DNA from: Protonemura montana
Taxonomy: Eukaryota; Arthropoda; Insecta; Plecoptera; Nemouridae
Assembly (NCBI GenBank): GCA_947568835.1
Contig: OX387609.1
Location: forward strand, 7,331,660 to 7,395,659
Length of the DNA stretch: 64,000 nucleotides
Direction of reading: 5' to 3'
Positions 1 to 10,686 of this stretch are shown piece by piece (the first letter of the stretch is position 1; every line of letters starts with the position of its first letter). The notes beneath the pieces were generated by a model. That model was not told where the DNA came from. It made no database searches and saw only the letters and a program-made list of their open reading frames with translations. Made by a program: the position numbers and the translations under genes.

Positions 1-1474
1 AAACAGAAAAAAGTGTTGCACGACAACGAATCTGTTACTAACGACGTAGCTGCTCAAGCGTACATTGAAAATGCGGCACTCAAGCTTTTTTACTTTGCTG
101 ATGGTCAGGATCGTGCAGCTGTGTTTGGAAAGTAAGGTACCAAAATAGATGGGCACCTCATTGGTGTTTGATAGGTTTAGAAAAAAAATACTTGATCTTA
201 CACTTTGTATTTTTATTCCTATAGGGATGTGGTAAAAGCTTTCTACACAGCTGGCCTTTTATTCGATGTAATGTTGACATTTGGTGAACTCACGGAGGAA
301 ATAACTCAGAACCGCAAGTACGCCAAATGGAAGGCGGCATACATCCACAAATGTCTGAAGAACGGCGAGACTCCACAGCCAGGACCAATGCGTGACGAGA
401 ATGAAGAGGACGACACTGAGGGAGCTGTTGGTGGCTACCAACCTCCACCTCAACAACCTGGCTTCTCTGGAGGTTTTACTGCACCTGGACCATACAACTT
501 CCCCGATCCACCATCCAACTTTCCGCCACCGTCCAACGTTCCACCTCCTTCTAACTTCCCATCGGCGTCAAACAACTTCCCGACAGATTTTCCGAGCAAT
601 AACTTTGTTCCCTCGCCTCATTCCAACCCGTACAATCCGCCGCCGACTCCGACGCAGGTACCCAGCGAACCACCTGCGTTTCCCATCTTTCCTGCCGCAA
701 ACGCATTCCCGAATCCAGGTGAGATAGCTGGGGATTGTGCTCCAAAGACAGGTGAGGAACTTGTGCCAAATAAAATAAAATCTGGTTTCTCTCAATTTGT
801 GCTGTTCAACCAATGACGTTCAACCAAAGATTTGTTAGAATGGGTTTTACCTTTGACTGTGTATATATGCCTTCCTTGATATGTGCTTTTCTTGATTGAT
901 TAATTTATTATCATTTACAATTGTCAACAATGAGCTTGCATTGCAGACACAGAATCATATGTACGAAGTGTACCATGCGTACACAAGCAAGCAATAGACT
1001 GTTTCTTTGTTATAATTGAAACAAGTTAAATTTGTGGTAGTTAATTGATTAATTACAGTTTACTATTTTTGCAATCATGTAATTTTTCTATGGGATTATT
1101 CTTAAAACATTAGTACCAAAAAGGACAGTGACCAATGTCATGCCAGTTATCGTAATACAGGTGATACCTATTGAAATACAAAGTCCATTAACAAAATAGT
1201 GTGCGAAAACTCATTCATCAACTTGATAACTGTTCTGTCCACCCAAACTTATTCTTCAAACTTGTGATTGTGTTCTCAACAAAATATATCTGAACTAACA
1301 TGAAAATTGTAACTTTTTTCATCAGGAAATGCGAAGCTAACTGCCGACCAGATGACGAAAGCTCAGAAGTATTGCAAATGGGCTGGCAGCGCTTTGAGCT
1401 ATGATGACGTTCCCACCGCAGTTACCAACATCAAGAAGGCGCTGCGCTTGCTAGAAACAGGCATCGATAGCTAG
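1..1474 (+). CDS. VTA1: VTA1/LIP5 homolog, ESCRT-III/VPS4 regulator (5' partial)
   Basis: Exons 1-131 (the gene starts upstream of the window), 225-718 and 1326-1474, all with GT-AG borders and matching phases. VTA1/LIP5 binds VPS4 and ESCRT-III on endosomes and promotes multivesicular body sorting; this is known for the family. The sequence shows the end of the N-terminal helical MIT-like domain (AYIENAALKLFYFADGQDRA, then KAFYTAGLLFDV and RKYAKWKAAYIHKCLKNGE), a long Pro/Asn/Phe-rich linker, and the C-terminal VPS4-binding VSL helices (AQKYCKWAGSALSYDDVPTA), ending TGIDS before the stop at 1472-1474. The linker is the least conserved part, as usual. A polyadenylation signal follows 155 bases downstream. 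The next gene converges on it from the other strand. Identification is secure. Confidence 0.95.
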
Positions 1475-1628
1475 ATAGTGGTTGGCGAAGGTAACTCCAT
1501 TCTATGGAGTCTTTGAAGAGAGATGGCCTTTCCAGCTCCATGTCTTAGGCTGGTAATTTGTAAATAAGTGATGATATTTGATATCATTAAGTGTGTAAAA
1601 TCTAGAAATTTAAAGTTTCTATACTGAA

Positions 1629-1634
1629 AATAAA
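1629..1634 (+). terminator. Poly(A) signal of VTA1
   Basis: AATAAA lies 155 bases after the VTA1 stop codon, a normal 3' UTR distance. It is the first canonical hexamer downstream. Confidence 0.5.
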
Positions 1635-3056
1635 ATTCTAGTAGGTACTATTGCTACTGCCTAGGCCTACTTATGGTTTTGCTGTGAATTGTTAAACAAA
1701 AAAAAATGTAGCAGGTACCTACCTAGTTTTTAAGTCGTGTTTTATATTTATGTGTTCCTGAAATTCAAATTGGAGTACCAGTGGCTTGGAAAAGGATAAA
1801 ATGTCATTAGGTCTGGCGATTGTAGCTTGCTTTGCTGACGAGATGGTGATTGTATGACGGTAAGACCTATTGTTGCGTGAATCAGCCCTATGCATCAACT
1901 TTCTCTACCTAGCATTTTGCAAATAGTTTCAGCTATCCATTTATTACATCAAATATATTAAGTAATCAATGACATATTTACTCAGGATTTTGGGAAAAAA
2001 TTGTAAAGCACGTTATTTTTGCTCGTATCATCCAAGTAGGCTTGAGGACTAAGAAAAGTATAACTATTTAGATCCGTCCAAGGTCTGTTAGTTGAGGCCA
2101 TTTTGCTCGAATTTTTACACCTGCAATTTGCTGGCCTGCAGTCGCTTAGTATCCATAAAATAAATGAGAGCCAGCTTGAAGGTAAAAACAACTATTTTAT
2201 GTCAATTTATTTATACAATCTTTGCCAATCACACTCTCAAAACAGAATTTGAGGAAATCAGAAATGTACACATCTAAGAATAATGTATATACATGCTAAT
2301 AATAAAATAAGTTAACTTGAACATTTTGAATCAAAATCAGTTGCACGCTACCATTTCTTTTTAGGATAGCGTGTTGGCAAATTGTGTTGGCAGATCTGTT
2401 GAAAAAAAATGGTCGTTTTTGTAACATTCCCAGGAAGCAGAATGCGAATGAAATAAAATAAACGTGTTAGTCGAAGCCGATTAGTTGAACTCCTCGACAA
2501 CCCATCACCGCAAAGACCGAAGCGAAATCGGAAAAACCCTCGTAACACGCGATGCGATTGCTACAAATTACCACAACAGACAAATCACGGATCAACCTCA
2601 AAAAATGTACAGAATATCGACTAAGGTAACACGAAAAATCAACTCCGAAAAATCTCTTTCTGATATCCTAGAGATTATTCCTTTGTTATACAGTGCTTCA
2701 ATATATTCCCTAAATTATTTTGCCTTGGGCTAACATTGGGAGTTAATAATTTTTGGAAAGGGAGGTATAAGGGACAAATATTAAAGGTATATTTCCGAGT
2801 AAGTAACTATCTCTGTAACACGACAGACATGATTTTAGAGTGTTAAATCACTCTGCTCATCACAAAATACCTCAATTATTGCGTTGCGTGATATTTGGCA
2901 CAAATCCGACAACATTTCAAATGTGGGTCAGAAAACGACGTGTTATCGCATGTATGCGTGTGTGTGTGTGTTTCTTTTAAATATTGTGCAGTCGAAAAAG
3001 GTTCAAAAAAACCGTGTGTGTTTCGCTAATTTTCGTGTATATCGATCCTCGTTTGT
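1635..3056. other. Convergent intergenic stretch, no gene seen
   Basis: AT-rich spacer between the 3' ends of VTA1 (+) and the TMEM35A-like gene (-). No reading frame here has recognisable protein features or convincing splice sites. It probably holds the two 3' UTRs. Confidence 0.5.
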
Positions 3057-5969
3057 TCAATTCTGTTTCTTTTCTCCGTTCGCCACGACTGCCGCCGATT
3101 CGAGCGCCTCCTTCCTCCGCAACTGCCAGTCGATGACCATTCGTCCCGTCAACATGAAGAAGAAAACCTGTGGAACGAGATGCCGATATTAGCGGACGAG
3201 CCAGAAAGTCGGAATGAAACGCTTACGGCTTTACGTCGATGATGGAGTGACGATGAACTGTGCTAGGAACTGTTTGATCGGAACTAGCCAGTGGAGAAAG
3301 TAGTAAAATGAATTCACTAGAAGTGGCTGATAAATGTCGATATATGTGATATCATTAGACCAGTGCTATAAGGCCTATTGTCAAAACATTGCGGCACTAA
3401 ACTCAACTATTCATTTATCAGTAAGAAGGCGTAGTCTGACAATGTGAATTCTGCTTTAAATTTTGAATGCTTGCAATTGGCAAGACAATTCAAATTTTAT
3501 TTTATGACCATTGATATCAAAACTCTTTCATTTATTTATGTTTAATTACTCAGAAATTGGCATTTTTTATTGTTATTATTTTTTTATTATTATTTTTTAT
3601 TGCTGCGTGCAGGTACATTATATCTATATCATATCATATTGCTTCTTTAACCACTGACTATCAACGATCAAAGCAGGAATAGACGTGAAACTAGAAGGGA
3701 CCTTGGTGGTGGCTTGTTTCGCTCTACGCAAGGAAATACCGACCAATCACGAGCCGTATTATTGATAACAAAGATACTGGTTTGGGGCTTTTTATTCTGA
3801 GCCCCTCAACCAACTTTGCCAATCAAGACAGAAAAAAATTATAACAGTATTTTTCTGCAGTATCTCACTGAGCTACATGGTAACAGGCATCACCGTAACA
3901 CCAGTACGTTGTTCTGTAAGACCCTATAATATTATTTAGTAGACAAAAAAAAAATCTCCCTTAGCTCTGAGCGAAACAAGCACCTATTTAGGCACCTTGA
4001 CGTGAGACAACCGCTAAAGCTGGATAGATGGGATCAGCGGGGATCCATCATTCGATCTACGCTCTCTACTAAGTTGGGGATAACGGATTACCTCTGGACA
4101 ATAGCCTCTGGGTGTAAAGGTTTTCGCGTTTGTAACGATCGGTTCCTCGACCGAGGTTCTCACCAAAGCCGGCGCAATTCTCTCGAACTTATCGTTGACC
4201 TGCCAATGCGAGTAGACCGCCAAAGTCATCATGACGAGAAGTGTGATGTTTGCGCCTTGCTTGACGGCATCTGGAACAGTCTTGTGGGTTAAGTTTTGGG
4301 AGATCTTTGCCATTCCACGGATTTGTGACTAGATTTAGTTTTTTTTTTTTTTTTTATCGAGCGCTGGATGAAGCTTTAGCTATGGGTTAAAATGTTATTT
4401 TTCCTATTTCTTTTCCAAGTTTTGTTTGTTTGTAATGATTCCTTAAGTAATTATTCAATGCTTCTGATCTATAAAGCAGATTTCATACTGGGGGATTTGG
4501 TACAAAATCCGCATCTGACATCAATACAGATTTGATAGTGAACTATAAAATATAAATATTTTCAATAAAAACTCTATTTTTTGTAGGAAAATAATATTAA
4601 ATGAAATTGTATCGAGTTACAATGTGTGACTTTCATATTGCATTAGATTCGGGTTGCTTAGTGAAAAAATCATAAAAATCTAGTAAATGCAGTTTGATAT
4701 GCATATGCAATTGATGTGTATGCATTACATATTGTCATTAAACTAAGACTTTTTTCTTAATTAAGCAGATTTAAATATGAAATTTAAGTTTGGCGAGATT
4801 TCCGCCAACAAGAACAACAAGTTTTGCGAGATTTTTTAACACAGAAAATGCTTCCGTTCTCACGTATCGGTATGAATGCCAGAGCGAGGCCGCATATTAT
4901 CTCCAAGCTTCCGACGACTCTTCTGTACCATTTCGACGGCAACTTAAATTCCAGCGTGTCGGAGAGCGGAAATACCTTGGCGTATTTCACGTAGTCTTTT
5001 CTCTGGAAAAATTTTCTAATTAGATTATCGAATTTACATATACATAAAAAATACAAAACCCAGAACTCAGAAAATTCCAATTTTTTTTATGCATATGCAT
5101 AAAATAGAAATGTATCAGTTAGTATATGAATTTTTTGGTTTGTTATACAATCCTATTTTATCACTTGGATTTTTCCCATGGTATATCCATCTGCTCACTT
5201 TTAACGATGAGGGAGTGAACATTTTGTTTATTTTCCATGCTTGCTTTTACTGCTCATGGAATGATATAAACGGACCCAACATGAACACTGTGTCCCTCAA
5301 AGTCAAGGGAAGCATTTGAGGAATGACTATAAATAGCAACAAGGTTTGCGGCAGCTCTGATGTCTAATTGCTGTCGACAACAAACCAATGCAGTACATTC
5401 TAATTTTAGGTTTAATTGCATGCTAAGTGGTTGAATGCTAGGAATCGGATGGTGATTTAAATCGTTGAAAGAGATAGAAAGGTCTGGGGGCTGATTATTT
5501 AAAAATAAAGACTTGGCTAGCAATTCTGTATTGGCTTACATTTTTACTTTTGATGTGAGCACAGCTAGAAGGCAGTGTGCCAGAAACGAGAAAGAACATT
5601 TTGTGCCAAATTAACATAGGTGGGTATTTACACCACCCACATAACGGTGTCTAAAAACCATCAATATTATTTATTTAGCAAGAAGTAAAAACTGCATAAA
5701 CAGGCAATTAAAACTATGCATTGTCCCTGGGGACTAGACAAAATGCAGGGCGGGTGTGTAACAAGGGTTGCCGCATTCACGGGGCAGGTCCAAGGTTTTG
5801 TGATTTTAGATCTTTTGCGGAGGGGGTAGGGGTTGTATTTCATGAAAACTATACGTACCAAATCTTTGTGGAGATCTTTACTAATTATTGAAGTTACTTT
5901 CATAATACCAACAAATACAAAAAAGATACCGAGTAACACAGACAAACTTTTCAACACAATCGACCCCAT
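3057..5969 (-). CDS. TMEM35A/NACHO-like membrane chaperone
   Basis: Four small exons on the minus strand, in order of translation: 5969-5859, 5002-4864, 4270-4164 and 3167-3057. They give 155 residues; human TMEM35A has about 167. The frames join exactly (phases 0, 1, 0). The protein is a four-helix DoxX-like membrane protein. Exon 1 carries the start and a hydrophobic helix (LLGIFFVFVGIMKVTSIIS). Exon 2 has WYRRVVGSLEIICGLALAFI. Exon 3 has a hydrophobic helix ending in DKFERIAPAL. Exon 4 continues VFFFMLTGRMVIDWQLRRKE and ends in a Lys-rich ER-type tail. In vertebrates TMEM35A (NACHO) is an ER chaperone for nicotinic acetylcholine receptors; the same role here is inference, and TMEM35B is an alternative orthologue. 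The start codon lies 375 bases from SH3BGRL on the other strand. Confidence 0.82.
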
Positions 5970-6344
5970 GTTTGATTTAGGAAGTGGCGCCCAATTTGAG
6001 TTTTGATACGAAATAAAATTTAATTTGTGATATATCCCAAATATAATTAGAGAAAGTTGAAAGAGAACCGTCTAATTCAATTTTCGCTCTATTTGATCTT
6101 TTTACTACACTAACAACATAATTTTGCCAGGAGAAACTCAAGAAATGAAATATCGATCGGCCCGAACATAGCGCTCGGAGTTCCGAACGGACTGGTCGTG
6201 GCGCTTCGCGATTAGTGGAAGGCATCCTCGCTACTTGCCGAACTAAACTTGACGGAAATAACTGTGATTAATATAAGAAATCACCAGATAACGGTGACAA
6301 GTAGTTAATAATAGTGGATTATTAGTGACTTTTAGACGTACAAA
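5970..6344. promoter_or_regulatory. Divergent promoter, TMEM35A-like / SH3BGRL
   Basis: A 375-base gap separates the two start codons of head-to-head genes, so it must contain both 5' UTRs and probably a shared core promoter. A TATCGAT sequence near 6150 resembles the DREF site of housekeeping insect promoters. Reading frames across it look fortuitous. Confidence 0.55.
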
Positions 6345-8210
6345 ATGGTTGTGAAGGTTTATGTGTCTGGAATATCCGGGAACAAAGAGGTAAGATCCCG
6401 AAAAGTCGGTGCTTTGAGGGTAGCTCGCTGCTAGACCCCAGATTACAGGGGGATGGGCTGGGTCAAGTCAGTTGTATGACATAACCTAGGTTAATAATTA
6501 CCTTAACAGGGATGTCATTAAACAATTACTTTGTATAATGACCGTGAGAAGTCAGGAAACAAATGTCATTGAACTCTTCGACAGCAGACTACTTTCTGCA
6601 TGGTTGATTGCAACTTGTAGTTCAGCCAAATGCCAGAATTCTTATCATTTTTACACTCCATTTTTACATTCCTTTCAACAGACATTGCCACAGAGCTTAT
6701 CTTATGACCATACTAAGCCCACAATATCCTCTATTTGTAGATTGTAGGCACAGATGGATGTTATGATGACTCACACATGATTCAATATTTAAACCATGAT
6801 TTCGTAACCTACTGACCTTGTCTTGCCTTCAGGTGAAGAAGCGACAACAACGAGTTGCTATGATTTTGGAGAGTAAACACATTGAGTTTGTTACGATTGA
6901 CATCACTGAGCCTGGCAAGGAACAGGAGAAGGAGTTCATGCAACAAAACAGCAATTCGAAAGAAGCCAAACACCCTCTACCACCGCAGATGTTCAATGAT
7001 GAGGAATATTGTGGAGTAAGCTTTGTCCAAATAACCAACATGCACAATTTATATTCAGATCAAGTTTCGTAATATTTTTTTTAGTTTATTTTGTAGAAGA
7101 AATATTTTGCTTGTGGAAATATATTTAACTGAGATAGCAGTGTCAAAACAGGTTGTTTCCGCAACATAATTGTGTAGCGTGACAGCTGTCACCTCTTCGC
7201 AGCATGTGTGCAGAATTTTTTGACAGCCTGTTTTGTCAGATTTATTTCAACAAAATTATATTTTCAATAAATGTTGTTTATAGGATTACGACGAGTTTGA
7301 TCTGGCGAATGAAAATGACGAATTGGAGAACTTTCTGAAAGTGACTGCTTCGGTTTCAAAGGCGGAAATCATACTGAACAAAATCGACGATAAGGCTGGA
7401 GGAGAAGCAGTCGCTGTCAATGGACTTAATGGGAACACATCAAGTAGGGAGGTGAGTTGTTGACTATCTACCCTCATGACATGCATGAGAATTAACACTG
7501 ATAAAAGTTCTGGAATTTTGCAAGAGAGAAAGGAGAAGATCTGCTAGTGCAATATGACTTGAATGAAACCATGAATACTTGCAATATTGCATAGACCAGC
7601 ACTAAGTGGATGGCATTATCATTGCCTAAGATTTCAGAATTTATGTTTGCTTAACAAAATATACTGTACATCCTGTACACATCCTGAGAAGCCAATCTGA
7701 TTTAAGTCCAGTGCCTAATGCCTTTTTAACTCAAAACTACTTGAACAACAACTCTTTTCTCATCTGGAAATTGCAATGTAAATTAAATCCAGAAAATTAT
7801 CTCTCATAATTAATCTCATTACATGTATGATGGCTTGTCAAAATTGAATGTGACTAACTAACTTCTTTCCACTTAGGCCTGAGCTCATTTATAAAAAAGG
7901 ATAAGGAAGTAAAACTAGCTTTTCTATTAATTTATTTAGAAAGAGCACCTAAAGTTTGTTAGACTAATTATTTTACTACATATTTAAACATACAATACGT
8001 AATCTTTTATGTAATATTGCTTATTGGATGACCATGGTTATCCACAAGTCGACTCTTTATACTTATTACATTTTGGCGCAGCATTCTGCCGAGAAAGAAC
8101 CAGCAGCTCCTGAACCTGTCGTCGAAGACACAAGAGAGGAACCTGTAGAAGAAAAGGAAGAAGCGAAGTCCGAAGAGGAAGACGAAGATGAAGGAGCCAG
8201 TGAGCAATAA
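6345..8210 (+). CDS. SH3BGRL: SH3 domain-binding glutamic acid-rich-like protein
   Basis: Exons 6345-6389, 6833-7015, 7284-7451 and 8082-8210, all phase 0, give 174 residues. The first 15 residues (MVVKVYVSGISGNKE) and exon 2 form the glutaredoxin/thioredoxin-like fold of the SH3BGR family. The fold lacks redox cysteines. The family's proline motif is present as PLPPQMF, followed by YCGDYDEFDLANENDELENF, which matches the family signature of a YxGDY/F segment. The last exon is a strongly acidic tail (VVEDTREEPVEEKEEAKSEE and more), longer than in short SH3BGRL paralogs and closer to SH3BGR and insect Sh3beta. The family is a small cytosolic adaptor, and its molecular role is poorly defined. 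It is head to head with the TMEM35A-like gene and tail to tail with UPRT. Confidence 0.92.
7139..7240. repeat. Nested palindrome in SH3BGRL intron 2
   Basis: Near-perfect 12-base inverted arms (TGTCAAAACAGG at 7141 and CCTGTTTTGTCA at 7227, one mismatch) flank a perfect 14-base palindrome, GTGACAGCTGTCAC at 7179-7192. The shape resembles a small foldback element or its remnant. Confidence 0.4.
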
Positions 8211-9589
8211 GACAGGTCTAATCAGGTATCCGCGTCACTTACAGCAACTGATTTCCACTTTGGCTGTTAGTTATTGCTTTAAAATTGTTTAGCGATTTGA
8301 CACGCAAGAACTTTTTGCCAATGGAAAAAGGTCCGCTGGGAAAGAACGCTGGATTCAGAACCAATTTCTTATTGGTTTTTTACTATTCTTAAGGAGGTCT
8401 GACTGTCATTTTAAAACCAGGGGGCCGTTTTGTTAACATTTTTTTCAAAACTTTCATGTCAATCAACTTATTTACAAAACTGCCTGTGCTGAAGAAACCT
8501 ATGAATGGAGTTTTAGTTTATTAGTCAAGTTCCCTGGCTGGAACTTCAGGTAGATAACAGTCGCCTAGCGGTCAGCCAACCTGTCCCCCCCCTCTCCCAC
8601 CCTTGTTTGTAGAAGGATACTCCAAAGACGGGACCTGCACTTTAACAGACAAAGACATCGCAGGTCGATCAGTTAAGACTTTGCCAGCAGCCACACGGCT
8701 CGAAACTGGCTCAACTAACGTTTCGTTTCTGTTTTTTTGAAAAGTATTTCTTGTAACAGTTCATCTCGATACGTTCACGAATCATCCTTCCCCATAACAA
8801 AACTGGGTGACATTATTTTCCTATTCTTTTTCTTGGTGTAAAGGTTCTTTATTTGCTAGGTCTATCGCTATCATCGCATCGCCGCTTTTATACTCTTTCT
8901 CACTGCACGGTAAAGTTTACTGTTGACTATCTATGAAACACATGTCACGATTGCAAGAGGTCAGGTGTTAGTAAGCAGTTGCTTTCACAGGGCTTTACGT
9001 GAGAAGGTTGTAAATCACTGCTTACTAGTTCGTCAATCGGCAAGCTTAAAGACCAGTTGAAATTTACGGCTAATTCGTAAGAATTGGTTTTTGCTCAAGT
9101 GCAACATTTTATAAAGCATCATCGCAGCCAACTAAAGTATTTAGTAAGAATACGGTGCCTAATGTTCGTTGTTAGCTTATATTATATGCTTGGAGAAGCT
9201 TATCAAAATTAGCTTTCTTTAAAAAAAAAACATTTATTATTAGATATCCATGACACGGGAGTACATGTAGTGAAAACATACACGAGAATTTCTTAAAAGT
9301 TATTTATTATTGATTTTACAATTTCCCTCATATATTATTTATAGCGGCTTCAGTTTAGTTTGTGCGAAATATCGAGGAACGCAGAGCTTTTGAAATAAAA
9401 TTCAAATGATACGTGTTTGTAAATAATTGAAGTAAAGAAAACTGTATTAAATTCATTTTACAATAAAGAAAAATTTTTTTTTTGTTAAGCTTAATACTGA
9501 AACACATTATCCACTTTCCGTTGTAATCTCAGTGGTCAGTTGATGTTTTATAAAAAGTGCAAGATTTCCTGGTCAAGTTCTTTCCCTGC
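8211..9589. other. Convergent intergenic stretch, no gene seen
   Basis: Holds the 3' UTRs of SH3BGRL (+) and UPRT (-). There are AATAAA-like signals around 9390 and 9462. No coding potential was recognised on either strand. Confidence 0.5.
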
Positions 9590-10604
9590 TTAGTCCGTGC
9601 CAAAGTATTTCTGGCCAAAGTGATTCGGAGCAACGTGGTGGAGCTCCGAGGTAAGAATCTTCATCTGCAAATATCAGATAGGTTAGTGTACCTTTTACTT
9701 AGCAGTCCAGTAGTACGTGCAAACTTCTAGCCTGACATCTCACCAGTGGAAAAGCATTGATGATCATCTTTGCAGCAAATGGTGTGCAGAACAAATTGGA
9801 GAGAATTATGTTATCTTCTAATACCCCATGCTCTTTCAACACGGCAACTGCCTTGATGACTGTGTTGCCTGTGCCTTAAAAGAGGAAAAATTACAATTTC
9901 ATTTTATTCGCACTGACTTTGAAATTGCCAATGAATCGTAGACTAAATAAAATGTAGACATACTCATTATTGGATACATAAGAAGAACTTTTCTCTGCGA
10001 GATGTCTTCAGGAAACCGGGCATAGACCACCCTAGCTTCGTGGGTTTCTGCATCAGATTCAACCAGAATCTTCCCGATACGAATGGAGCGGCAACAATCT
10101 CTTAGCCCTTGCTCCATCGCCTCTCCGCTTCTAACAATGCTCACCCCACAGTTGCCTTTCTGGTATTTTAAGCCAGCATAATCTGCACCGGTTGGTGTCG
10201 TCACTACGCATTTGGAGAATGGGAGCTGATTCAAGCTTTCTTCAATAACCAAACGTATCTAAAGACAACAAGACGTAAGTTTTAAAAAAATCATGCAAGG
10301 CGCCCCTGACTAAATATTGATAATAGATAATGAGCTCTTGTATACCAAGCGATCAGCATAGAATTTGAAATCACTCCTTGTGGTGTTCCTGTAATACAAA
10401 AGAATCCTTTAAAATTGTTATTCCTAAGAAAAGAGCTGGCATGCCTTCAACACAAGTCAGAATTCGAGCGTACTTATCCCGAAGTATAGTCTGTAACTCT
10501 TTTACTTGATCGTTGGTCGGTAAGGTTTTAAGATTTGGTCCATAGTCTTCAGGTTTTTCAACTTTTTCCCCAGGAACTTTGGTAAAATCCCCCGCACTGC
10601 CCAT
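9590..10604 (-). CDS. UPRT: Uracil phosphoribosyltransferase homolog
   Basis: Five minus-strand exons in order of translation: 10604-10474, 10388-10346, 10258-9964, 9874-9744 and 9664-9590; 224 residues, all junctions in frame. UPRT makes UMP from uracil and PRPP in the pyrimidine salvage pathway. Family landmarks are LKTLPTNDQVKELQTILRDK, SDFKFYADRLIRLVIEE, GNCGVSIVRSGEAMEQGLRD, SIRIGKILVESD, the PRPP-loop region YPIMSTGNTV, and the C-terminal HHVAPNHFGQKYFGTD. Two differences from bacterial enzymes are visible. The acidic residue that opens the bacterial PRPP loop (DPMLATGG type) is Tyr here. The uracil-binding C-terminal loop is shortened. Vertebrate UPRT shares these changes and is reported to lack activity, so salvage activity here is uncertain. 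The start codon is 82 bases from that of ABCB7. Confidence 0.95.
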
Positions 10605-10686
10605 TTTCGCACGTGCCCAAAAATGACATGAGCTGAGTCAGCTGTCACGAGACGTTAGGTAAGATCAGCTGAAGTAGTCCTTAGCA
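10605..10686. promoter_or_regulatory. 82-base divergent promoter, UPRT / ABCB7
   Basis: Only 82 bases separate the two start codons. The gap contains a palindromic E-box CACGTG (10610-10615) and AGCTGAGTCAGCT (10631-10643), close to the Maf/CNC recognition element TGCTGAGTCAGCA. Binding is inferred, not shown. Confidence 0.55.
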
